A stretch of DNA of 64,000 nt from Olsenella intestinalis (GTDB taxonomy: Bacteria; Actinomycetota; Coriobacteriia; Coriobacteriales; Atopobiaceae): the NCBI RefSeq assembly GCF_023276655.1, contig NZ_JALGRK010000001.1, forward strand, positions 329,501 through 393,500, in the 5' to 3' direction. The notes under the pieces were generated by a model. That model made no database searches. It saw only the letters and a list, made by a program, of their open reading frames with translations, and was not told the DNA's origin. Each line of letters begins with the position of its first letter. Position 1 is the first letter of the stretch. Position numbers and translations under genes: made by a program. Below, one piece after another: positions 1-7,201 of this stretch.

Positions 1-141
1 TCGTTCGCGGGGCTCGTGCTTGGCATCGCCAACCTGGCCATCACCGCGTCGCAGCAGGGCGACCTGCTCATGGCGGCGATCGGCATGATCGCGTCGGCGC
101 TCATGTTCTGGGTCGCGAACAACATCAGGAGCCAGGCGTAG
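1..141 (+). CDS. C-terminal end of a membrane protein (5'-truncated by window edge)
   Basis: Frame 1 is open from the first base to a TAG at 139-141, giving the last 46 residues of a protein. They are hydrophobic and small-residue rich, with two likely membrane helices, one around LGIANLAI and one around GMIASALMFWV, and end in NNIRSQA. This looks like the end of a small integral membrane protein. The family cannot be assigned because the rest lies outside the window. Confidence 0.55.
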   Translation, partial: SFAGLVLGIANLAITASQQGDLLMAAIGMIASALMFWVANNIRSQA

Positions 142-256
142 CGCGGCGTTGCGCGGCATGCTCGCGGCTTGCGCGGCGCGCGTGGTGACATATGACACGT
201 TGCCCGCCCCGTCGCGCGATGGGGCGGGCGCATCTGACGACATTGGGGAGAAGAGC

Positions 257-1786
257 ATGGCCGCAGCAGCGAGGACCGCGCGCATCAAGGACGACCCGAG
301 CAGGGGCATCTGGAAGCGGTTCCTGCTGCTGGTGCCCCTCGTGGTCGCGCTGGCCGTCACATGCTGGGTCTACGTGCACGCGAACGGGTCGACCTACTCG
401 ATCAGGGGCACGCTGCCCGATCTTGCCGGGGGCGAGTCGACCACGGACGCCGCGTCCTTCTCGCCTGCGAACGTGACGCTCGACCGCACGGGGGTCATCG
501 AGGTGACCTCGGCGCGGCTCACGCCTGACGGGGACCACGCGCGCATCGAGCTGCGCGCGCTGGGCGACGGCGAGGCGACCGTCAACGTGACGCGTCGGGA
601 GGGCGACACGACCCTGGGGCCTGCGCCGCGGCGGGTGCGCGTCATCGACGGCGTCATCACCTGCGAGGGCCACGGGTTCGCCGGGTGGGAGTCGCTGCAC
701 GTGAGCCTCTGCGTCTTCATGGGGGCCGTGGCGGCGCTGTTCCTGTCGGCGCTCGTGCGTCTGAGGCGCGAGGCGTGGTTCGGCTACACCATGGTCTCGT
801 GCGCAGGCGGCCTGCTGTTCTTCTCGTTCCAGCTCGCGTTCTTCGTGTTCCTCGCGTTCGACGGCGGCATCACGAGCCTGGCGGACCTCGTGGCGACGCT
901 CACGCAGACGGCCGACTGGTTCGTGGCGGCGACCATCATGCCGGTGACCGTGCTGGCGCTGCTCGTGTCGCTGAGCAACGTCTGGCTGATCGCGCGCGAG
1001 GGACTGCGCCCGGTCAACATGCTGGGCGTGGCCGTGAGCGTGGTCTGGGGCCTAACACTGCTCGTGCTGACCTTCGCACATGACGCCCTGTACGAGCTGC
1101 GCGCGTCCTTCGAGTTCATCTGGGTGTTCCGCACCTGCGAGGCCGTGGCCGTGGCCTACGGCGAGTGCCTGCTCTTCGCGACCGTGGTCTGCGCGTGGCT
1201 CGCCGCGCGGCACAGGCCCAGGCGCGGCGGCGACTACCTCGTGATCTTGGGCTGCGGCCTGCGCGCCGACGGCACCCCCTGCCCCCTGCTGGCCGGGCGC
1301 ATCGACGCGGCACTGGCCCTCGACGCCGAGCGCCAAAAGGCCGGCGACGCGCCCGTGACGTTCGTGCCGAGCGGCGGCCAGGGCCCCGACGAGCCCATGA
1401 GCGAGGCGGAGAGCATGGCGGCCTACCTGCGCGAGCACGGCATCCCCGACGAACGCATCGTGCTCGAGGGCCGCTCGACCACGACCCGCGAGAACATGGC
1501 CTTCTCGCGCGAGGCCATCGAGGCGCACGCGGGCGTGAGCGTGGAGGAGAGGAGCGTGCTCTTCTCGACCACGAACTACCACGTGTTCCGCGGCTACGTC
1601 TGCGCCCACGAGGCCGGCATGCGCGTCGAGGGCGTGGGCAGCCGCACGCGCGCGTACTTCTGGCCGAACGCGTTCCTGCGCGAGTTCGCCGGGCTGCTGG
1701 TCGCGCAGTGGCGCATGATCCTGCAGGTCTACCTCGTGATTGCCGCGATCTACGCGGCGGCAGCCATCGTCTACATCTCGGGCTAG
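257..1786 (+). CDS. YdcF/SanA-family (DUF218) membrane protein
   Basis: The protein has 509 residues. The start at 257 was chosen over in-frame upstream codons because GGGGAG lies six bases before it. A membrane helix spans about residues 21-41. An extracytoplasmic domain (about 42-145) follows, then several further helices (about 150-315). The cytoplasm-proximal DUF218 domain (about 325-480) begins YLVILGCG and carries PSGGQGPDE, the Ser/Thr-rich GRSTTTRENM loop and STTNYHVFR, all typical of YdcF/SanA proteins. Family members are implicated in envelope and cell-wall precursor metabolism, but the substrate is unknown. The extra N-terminal domain is longer than in the usual YdcF protein. A copy of the GAGAAGAGC element overlaps the ribosome-binding site. 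Confidence 0.8.
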   Translation: MAAAARTARIKDDPSRGIWKRFLLLVPLVVALAVTCWVYVHANGSTYSIRGTLPDLAGGESTTDAASFSPANVTLDRTGVIEVTSARLTPDGDHARIELRALGDGEATVNVTRREGDTTLGPAPRRVRVIDGVITCEGHGFAGWESLHVSLCVFMGAVAALFLSALVRLRREAWFGYTMVSCAGGLLFFSFQLAFFVFLAFDGGITSLADLVATLTQTADWFVAATIMPVTVLALLVSLSNVWLIAREGLRPVNMLGVAVSVVWGLTLLVLTFAHDALYELRASFEFIWVFRTCEAVAVAYGECLLFATVVCAWLAARHRPRRGGDYLVILGCGLRADGTPCPLLAGRIDAALALDAERQKAGDAPVTFVPSGGQGPDEPMSEAESMAAYLREHGIPDERIVLEGRSTTTRENMAFSREAIEAHAGVSVEERSVLFSTTNYHVFRGYVCAHEAGMRVEGVGSRTRAYFWPNAFLREFAGLLVAQWRMILQVYLVIAAIYAAAAIVYISG

Positions 1787-1819
1787 GCGCCCGGGGCCGG
1801 GCGCGCGGGCCGGGCGGCG

Positions 1820-2833
1820 CTACAGGCGCTCGGCGACGACGCGCGCGATGGCCTCGGTCGAGAGCCCCGCGCGCTCGAGCAGGGCCTGCTGCGAGTCGGC
1901 CTCGAGGTAGGCGTCGGGCATGCCGAGGCGCAGGAGCCGAGGCGTGGGCGCGTCGGGCGTCGAGGCGCGCTCGGCGAGGTGCTCGGCCACGGCGCCGCCA
2001 AGGCCGCCCACGCGCGAGTGCTCCTCGAGGGTCACGACGAGCCGGACCCCTGCGGCGCAGAGCGCGTCGAGCGCGGCGGTGTCGAGCGGCTTGACGCTCG
2101 CGAGCTCGATCGCCTCGGCCGCGATGCCGCGCTCGCCGAGGATGCGGGCCGCGTCGACGGCGCGCGACGAGATGGTTCCCGTGGAGACGATGGCGACCTC
2201 GGGCGCGACACCCGCCGGGACATAGAGGTGCTGCGCCGCGCCGGGCGCGTAGCTCGCGCCGGACGCGTGCAGGCAGGCGCCGTCGAGCTCGTTGGCGCGC
2301 ACGTAGGCCGGGCGCGGCCGCGCCGCGAGGTCGCGCAGGACGCTCGCGAGCTCCACGGTGTCGGCCGGCGCGATGACCTCGAGGTTCGGGATCATGCGCA
2401 TGATGGCGAGGTCCTCGAGCGACATGTGGCTCGCGCCGAGCATGGCGGCCTCGCAGCCGCAGCTCACGCCCACGAGCGCCACCGGCGAGCGCATCATGCC
2501 GAGGTTGACGCGCACCTGGTCGAGCACGCGCGACGTAATGAACGTGGCGTAGCACGGCGCGAACGTATGGAACCCCTCGTTGGCCAGCGCGGATGCGACC
2601 TCGATCTGGTTCTGCTCCGCGATGCCGCACTGCACGTAGGCCTCCGGGCGCGACGCGCGCAGGCCGTCGAGCGAGAGGCGCCGCCCGTAGTCGGACACGA
2701 CGACGGCGAGGTCGTCGCTCTTCTCGGCCAGCTCGCCCATGACGTGGCCGAAGGTCTGCTTGTGGTTCATGGCGGAGAAGAGCGTGGCCTCGTCCGCGGA
2801 GACGAGTGCGGGGCTCACCTTGGTGCTACTCAC
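1820..2833 (-). CDS. Transketolase C-terminal subunit (pyrimidine-binding and C-terminal domains)
   Basis: The protein has 337 residues starting at a GTG, and its start overlaps the end of the upstream gene by 8 bases. It matches the beta-type half of split transketolases and 1-deoxyxylulose-5-phosphate synthase-like proteins. The N-terminal pyrimidine-binding domain carries QCGIAEQNQIEVASALA, with the Glu that activates thiamine diphosphate. The C-terminal domain follows from about residue 200. It should form a heterodimer-based enzyme with the product of the adjacent gene, which supplies the diphosphate-binding half. Translational overlap fits stoichiometric production. Split transketolases next to sugar regulators often act on unusual ketoses, so the substrate here is unknown. 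Confidence 0.85.
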   Translation of the reverse strand: MSSTKVSPALVSADEATLFSAMNHKQTFGHVMGELAEKSDDLAVVVSDYGRRLSLDGLRASRPEAYVQCGIAEQNQIEVASALANEGFHTFAPCYATFITSRVLDQVRVNLGMMRSPVALVGVSCGCEAAMLGASHMSLEDLAIMRMIPNLEVIAPADTVELASVLRDLAARPRPAYVRANELDGACLHASGASYAPGAAQHLYVPAGVAPEVAIVSTGTISSRAVDAARILGERGIAAEAIELASVKPLDTAALDALCAAGVRLVVTLEEHSRVGGLGGAVAEHLAERASTPDAPTPRLLRLGMPDAYLEADSQQALLERAGLSTEAIARVVAERL

Positions 2834-4556
2834 CGGCGATCGCCTCCTCTCGGGCGTCGAGCTCGCGCACGGCCTGCTGGTAGAGCTCCTCGGTCAGGGC
2901 CTTGTCGTGCCACTCGGCGCACATCTCGGCGAAGGAGAGGCCGCGGCCCTTGACGGTGCGGGCCACCACCGCGCGCGGGCGGTCGCCGGTGCGCGCGAGG
3001 GCACGGGCGAGCGCGAGCACGTCGTGGCCGTCGACCTCGACGACGTCGAAGCCGAACGCGGCGAACTTGCGGTTGATGGGGCCATTGTCGAGGATGTCGG
3101 ACGTGGGGCCGTCGAGCTGCATGCCGTTGGCGTCGACGATCACGGTCAGGTTCGAAAGGCGCGCGTGGCCCGCGAAGGCCGCGCTCTCCCACACGTTGCC
3201 CTCGTCGCACTCGCCGTCGCCCACGATGCAGAAGACGCGCGACGGCAGCTGCTTGCGGCGCAGCGCGAGCGCGAGGCCGGCCGCGTAGCCGAGCCCCATG
3301 CCGAGGCTGCCTCCGGCGGTCTCGAGGCCGCGCGCAGGGTCGCGCCTCGGGTGCTTGAAGATCGTGGCGTCCGGGCCGAAGAGGCCGCGGTCGACGTCGT
3401 CCTGCGAGATGAGGCCGCGGGAGAGCATGGCCGGGTAGAGGGCGATCGACGCGTGGGCCTTGCTCACGACGAGGCGGTCGCGCTCCTCCCAGCTGACGGC
3501 GCGGCCGGCGTCGCGGCCGCAGCACATGACCTCGCCGAACAGCACGGCGACGATCTCGGCCATGGAGAGCGCGCCGCCGAAGTGGAAGGCGCTGCCCTCG
3601 TAGCGGTGGCCCCACTCGACCACGCCGCGGCGGACGTCGAGGGCCGCGAGCTCGAGGCGACGGCGCAGCGCGCGCTCGGCGTCGCCCTCGCGGGCGCCGA
3701 CTGCCGCGGGCGCGGCGAAGCCCTCGAGGTCGAGCGGGCCGGGCAGGCCGTCGGCCTGGCGCGAGACGCCGACGATGGACTGATTGGGGCCGATCCAGGT
3801 GTGGCTCCACTCGATGGGCGTGGCGCCCTCGAGCTCGATGGTCTGCTCGAGCACGATGACCGGCTCACTCGGCGAGCAGCCGAGGTAGCCGCCGTGCTCC
3901 TCCCCCGCGAGGCGCGGGAGGTAGTGCATGTGCGAGAGCGCGATGCGTCCGCCCGAGCAGCGCTCGACGGCGTCGAAGAGCGACTCCTGCTCGAAGTCGG
4001 CCTCGTCGAGCCCCGGACACGCGCGCAGGTTGGACCAGCTCTCCTGGCAGACGACCGGGTGGTCGCTCACGCTGCGCACGCGACGCATGAACAGGACGGG
4101 CGAGCCGGCATCGACGTGCAGCGCCGCGGCCACGCTCTCGGGGGCCTCGAGCACCTCCTTCTGGAGCACGCGCGTGACGTAGCGCACGCCGCTCTCGCGC
4201 AGCGACGCCGCGAACGAGAACGAGCGCGCGCCGTCGGGGCGCACGATGCCGCCAGACGCAACCATGGTGCCGCTCCCCTTGCGGGATACGAGCAACCCCT
4301 CGCTCGCGAGCGTGCCAATGGCGCGTCGCACGGTGCCGCGACTCACGCCGAACTCGGCCATGAGGTCGGCCTCGGAGGGAATGTAGCCGCCGCGGCGCCA
4401 CTCGAGCGTGGAGATCTTGGCGCGCATGGCGTCGGCGAGCTGCACGTGCAGCGGCGTGGGCGAATCGGCTGAGAGCCGCGAGACGCTGCGGGTCGATTCG
4501 TCAGGGGACGCCACGGGCTCATGCGGCGTGGGAAACTCATGGGGTATGGGGGGCAT
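2826..4556 (-). CDS. GntR-UTRA regulator fused to transketolase N-terminal subunit
   Basis: One uninterrupted frame of 576 residues contains two normally separate proteins. Residues about 35-100 are a GntR winged helix (YIPSEADLMAEFGVSRGTVRR). Residues about 112-265 are a UTRA effector domain of the HutC subfamily (PVLFMRRVRSVSDHPVVCQE). From about 298 a transketolase N-terminal domain follows, with SKAHASIALY and a complete thiamine-diphosphate motif from GDG at 446-448 to Asn477. So both DNA binding and catalysis look intact. The partner subunit is encoded immediately downstream with overlap. No strong Shine-Dalgarno site precedes the ATG at 4556, so the exact start is uncertain. Alternatively the enzyme half may be a vestigial passenger, but the motifs argue against decay. 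Confidence 0.88.
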   Translation of the reverse strand: MPPIPHEFPTPHEPVASPDESTRSVSRLSADSPTPLHVQLADAMRAKISTLEWRRGGYIPSEADLMAEFGVSRGTVRRAIGTLASEGLLVSRKGSGTMVASGGIVRPDGARSFSFAASLRESGVRYVTRVLQKEVLEAPESVAAALHVDAGSPVLFMRRVRSVSDHPVVCQESWSNLRACPGLDEADFEQESLFDAVERCSGGRIALSHMHYLPRLAGEEHGGYLGCSPSEPVIVLEQTIELEGATPIEWSHTWIGPNQSIVGVSRQADGLPGPLDLEGFAAPAAVGAREGDAERALRRRLELAALDVRRGVVEWGHRYEGSAFHFGGALSMAEIVAVLFGEVMCCGRDAGRAVSWEERDRLVVSKAHASIALYPAMLSRGLISQDDVDRGLFGPDATIFKHPRRDPARGLETAGGSLGMGLGYAAGLALALRRKQLPSRVFCIVGDGECDEGNVWESAAFAGHARLSNLTVIVDANGMQLDGPTSDILDNGPINRKFAAFGFDVVEVDGHDVLALARALARTGDRPRAVVARTVKGRGLSFAEMCAEWHDKALTEELYQQAVRELDAREEAIAGE

Positions 4557-4616
4557 GTCTCATCCCATCGGATATGACGGCGAGCACACGCGGCACAGGC
4601 GAACCAAGCGCTCGAC

Positions 4617-4651
4617 GTGTACAACTCGCATACAGGACAGATTGTGTACAG
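4617..4651 (-). promoter_or_regulatory. Candidate GntR-type operator/promoter of the regulator-transketolase gene
   Basis: Two directly repeated GTGTACA elements lie at 4617-4623 and 4644-4650, 27 bases apart, upstream of the regulator fusion. Each contains the palindrome TGTACA, resembling half-sites used by HutC-type GntR proteins. A TATAGT-like sequence lies just beyond on the minus strand. Autoregulation is an inference from position and family. Confidence 0.4.
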
Positions 4652-4752
4652 GCGATACTATAGCGCGGCAAGGTGACACGCGAGGGCGCCGGGACCATGA
4701 GTGAGGCAATCTACACCGTTTGCGCGAGAGGGCGGGGATGCCAGGGTCGTCG

Positions 4753-4842
4753 ATTACTCGGATTTCAGAATGGACGCAGATAATTACCGAGATTTCAGAA
4801 TCGACACGGCCAATTACCCAGATTTCAGATTCGACGCACTTC
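4753..4842 (+). repeat. Left array: three 30-bp repeats
   Basis: Units begin at exactly 4753, 4783 and 4813. Each starts ATTAC, then has GATTTCAGA at the same place, then a G+C-richer end (GGACGCAGA-like). There is no spacer between units, unlike a CRISPR array. The array faces a five-unit array on the opposite strand at 4906-5055. Confidence 0.8.
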
Positions 4843-4905
4843 GGCGCCGCGTACGATTTTGTGACAGTTCGCCTAGCTGCGCGTATCTTGACAAGGCCCT
4901 CGGCG

Positions 4906-5055
4906 CTCCGGTGTCAAATCCGTAATCTCGGTAATTTCAGGTGACTTTTCCGTAATTCGAGTAATCCGGCGTGACAAATCCGTAATCCGAGTAATTTTCT
5001 GCGTCCATTCTGAAATTCGAGTAATTTTCTGCGTCCGTTTCGTAATCTCGCGAAT
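4906..5055 (-). repeat. Right array: five 30-bp repeats, opposite orientation
   Basis: On the minus strand units begin at exactly 5055, 5025, 4995, 4965 and 4935, a strict 30-base period. The 5025 unit is nearly identical to the first unit of the left array (ATTACTCG, then ATTTCAGAATGGACGCAGA). Other units diverge in their second half. The two arrays converge on a non-repeated 60-bp centre. In one frame both arrays read as a 10-residue ITRISEWTQK-like repeat, but the short frames at 4720-4944 (+) and 4873-5073 (-) lack convincing coding support. Confidence 0.8.
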
Positions 5056-5178
5056 CGCTCCGTGAAACTGCATGAGCTCATCGAAAATCTTTGCACGGAG
5101 GGGTGCTTTTGCGCGCGTTGACTCCGTGCGGCCAGAGCATCACGGCTCCCCGGGGACGCGCGTTCGGATGCGCCATGC

Positions 5179-5211
5179 AAAAGCGACCCGCACCCGTCGG
5201 GTGCGAGTCGC
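5179..5211 (-). terminator. Rho-independent terminator of tRNA-Leu
   Basis: On the minus strand a stem built from GCGACTCGCACCC and GGGTGCGGGTCGC, with a short GAC loop, is followed by TTTT. It lies 11 bases beyond the tRNA 3' end. Confidence 0.8.
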
Positions 5212-5221
5212 GCGCAGTCGA

Positions 5222-5306
5222 TGGTAGGGGTAGTGGGGCTCGAACCCACACGACCGAAGTCGACGGATTTTAAGTCCGCTGCGTCTGCCAGTTCCGCCAT
5301 ACCCCC
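5222..5306 (-). tRNA. tRNA-Leu (anticodon UAA)
   Basis: The 85-base sequence folds as a class II tRNA. The acceptor arm pairs GGGGGTA with TACCCCT, the anticodon loop is CTTAAAA giving anticodon TAA, the variable arm is long as in Leu tRNAs, the T-arm contains GGTTCGAGCC, and CCA is encoded at the 3' end (5222-5224). Confidence 0.95.
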
Positions 5307-5342
5307 AAAGGGTCGGTCGCGAGGTCACGGCCGCCGGAGTTC

Positions 5343-6335
5343 CTACTGTATCACGGCGAGCTGGGGCCTCCAGCCGAACGGGGCGATGGCTCCGTCCGCG
5401 GCCGCGCCCGCGCAGATGGTAAGGCCGAAGAGCAAATCGCTCTCGCTCACCGTCAGGGAGTCGAGCCCTGTCGCCTCCAGAAGCGACGCGATCACGGCTG
5501 CGCCGCCGAGGATCACGCCGGCGCGCTTGGGCTGCAGCCCCTTGAGGGCGGCACGCCCCTCCACGTCGAGGGCGCACAGGCGCTCGACCTGACGCTCGAC
5601 GGCGTCTCGCGAGAGCTCGTGCAGGTGGACGAAGCGCGAGTCATAGGGATCAAGCTCGGCCTCCATGGCGACGAGCGTCGTCACAGTGCCGCCGCAGGCC
5701 ACGAGAAGCTCCGGCGCGAGCTCCATGATCCTCTCCGCCGCAAGCGCCTCGCCGATGAGCTCACGCGCCCACGTGCGGGCGTCGGCGACGCGGGAGGGAT
5801 CGGTGGGCCCGCCCTCCCCCGAGAGGCCAAAGCGCTCGGTCGCGCGACGGGCGCCGACGTCGACGGAGTGCACGCGCTCGAGCGAGAGCTCGCCAGAGGA
5901 GATGCGCCCCACCGCGAGCTCGGTCGAACCGCCGCCACTGTCCGCCACGAGGACGCGGCGGCCGCCGAAGCCCTGGGCCACGCCGAGGAACGTGAGCGAA
6001 CCCTCCGTCACGCCGGAGATGACCTCGGGGGAAAGCCCGCGTCGCGCGAGGGCGGCGAGCAGCTCGTCGGAGTTGGAGGCGTCGCGCGCGGCTGACGTCA
6101 GCGTGCAGCACGCAAGGCGCACGCCGGCCTGCCGCGCCATCGCGAGGTAGCCGTCGACGCACGTCGTCACGCGCTCGAGCGCACCGTCGCAGATGCGCCC
6201 CGTCGCCTCGAGCCCCTCGCCGAGGTTGCAGATGGTCGATTGCTTGAGCATGCGCTCCACGCGCCCCTGCGCGACGTCCGCCACGGCCAGGCGCGCGGTG
6301 ACCGTCCCGATGTCTATGCAGGCGGCTCGCGTCAC
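5343..6335 (-). CDS. Ppx/GppA-family exopolyphosphatase/pppGpp phosphohydrolase
   Basis: The protein has 330 residues of the actin-like ASKHA phosphatase fold. It begins AACIDIGTVTARLAVADV (phosphate-1 loop), has TSAARDASN, and carries the family signature DSGGGSTEL (phosphate-2). Members hydrolyse polyphosphate or guanosine pentaphosphate. At about 330 residues this is the short Ppx/GppA form without the C-terminal HD domain, so which substrate is preferred cannot be told. The GTG start overlaps the stop codon of the upstream divIC-like gene (GTGA), indicating translational coupling. Confidence 0.88.
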   Translation of the reverse strand: MTRAACIDIGTVTARLAVADVAQGRVERMLKQSTICNLGEGLEATGRICDGALERVTTCVDGYLAMARQAGVRLACCTLTSAARDASNSDELLAALARRGLSPEVISGVTEGSLTFLGVAQGFGGRRVLVADSGGGSTELAVGRISSGELSLERVHSVDVGARRATERFGLSGEGGPTDPSRVADARTWARELIGEALAAERIMELAPELLVACGGTVTTLVAMEAELDPYDSRFVHLHELSRDAVERQVERLCALDVEGRAALKGLQPKRAGVILGGAAVIASLLEATGLDSLTVSESDLLFGLTICAGAAADGAIAPFGWRPQLAVIQ

Positions 6336-7000
6336 TCGTAGGCCTCGGCCGGGTCGTAGCCGAAGATCCCGTCGAGCGTGCGCTGCGTGAAGTCGCGGTT
6401 GTCGACGTAGGTCGGCTTGCCCGCCGCGCCGCTCTTCTTCTCCTCAGGCAGACCCTGCACGGTGACGCTCGTCTCGTCCGCGCCGACGAACCCGCGCTCG
6501 CGCGCCAGGTCCTCGATGCCCTCGCGGGTCTGCAGCCTGGAGATGTCGTTGGTGAACTCGCTGTTCTGGCCCTGCAGCGCCTCGTAGCGCGTGCGCAGGT
6601 CCTCATTGGTGCGCGTAGCGACGTAGCAGTCGCGGATCGGCCCGAACAGCATGACGACGACGGCCACGCCCACAACGAGGGTCGCCGTCAGGATGCGATG
6701 GCGTGCGAAGAACGCGACGACGGACTGACCGGCACCTGCGGCGGCGCCACCCGCGGCGCGGGCGCGATCGACGACGCCCTCGGGCGCGGCGGCCTCACGC
6801 GAGGCGCGACGGCGCGCATCGGCAGAGCGCACGTCACCGCGACGGCCGGCGGCAGAGCGAGCGGCCGCCCTCCCCTCGGAGGGGCGCCTGCCCGTGGTAC
6901 GCGTGGCCGTGCGCGAACGCGTCGCGCGCTCACGCTCGCCCCAGCGCGCAGCGCGCGGGTCGATGGCAATGCCAGGTTGTGCGGAGTAGTCGTATCCCAT
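6332..7000 (-). CDS. Septum formation initiator (DivIC/FtsB-like) protein
   Basis: The protein has 222 residues with the start taken at ATG 7000 (MGYDYSAQPG). A basic, low-complexity cytoplasmic region (about 1-100) is followed by one membrane helix (about 107-127) and a short extracytoplasmic coiled coil (RTNEDLRTRYEALQGQNSEF). After the coil comes the LQTREGIEDLARERGF segment typical of the DivIC/FtsB family. Such proteins join FtsL and FtsQ/DivIB in the divisome. The long arginine/alanine-rich N-terminal extension is common in actinobacterial members. It is translationally coupled to the Ppx/GppA gene. Confidence 0.85.
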   Translation of the reverse strand: MGYDYSAQPGIAIDPRAARWGERERATRSRTATRTTGRRPSEGRAAARSAAGRRGDVRSADARRRASREAAAPEGVVDRARAAGGAAAGAGQSVVAFFARHRILTATLVVGVAVVVMLFGPIRDCYVATRTNEDLRTRYEALQGQNSEFTNDISRLQTREGIEDLARERGFVGADETSVTVQGLPEEKKSGAAGKPTYVDNRDFTQRTLDGIFGYDPAEAYE

Positions 7001-7142
7001 GCCGTCGCTTCGATTTAGGTTTGTTTGCCGGCTATAAAACGCTTCCTTATTTATACCAAAGCGCGCCACGCGCGGCGCCCAGAAGCGCCCGACATCCACG
7101 AATCAAGCGCGGGCGGACAGCTTACGCTGGTAGACGGCTTGC

Positions 7143-7174
7143 GAGAAGAGCCTGCGCCGCTCTCGGCACAGGCC
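7143..7174 (-). terminator. Hairpin terminator ending in the GCTCTTCTC element
   Basis: On the minus strand GCCTGTGCC and GGCGCAGGC form a stem around GAGAGC, and the distal arm runs straight into TCTTCTCG. The 9-mer at 7143-7151 thus supplies the end of the stem and the pyrimidine tail. The hairpin lies 28 bases after the SGNH-MazG stop codon. Confidence 0.6.
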
Positions 7175-7201
7175 CTTCACTTCACATCTTTTGTCGGGCG
7201 G

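Noticed and set aside
4753-5055. CRISPR array
   Set aside because: Repeats are directly adjacent with no unique spacers, orientation flips in the middle, and no cas gene is present in the window.
4701-5073. Small protein genes within the 30-bp arrays
   Set aside because: Open frames exist on both strands because the period is divisible by three, but there are no good ribosome-binding sites and sequence similarity is as strong at silent as at coding positions.
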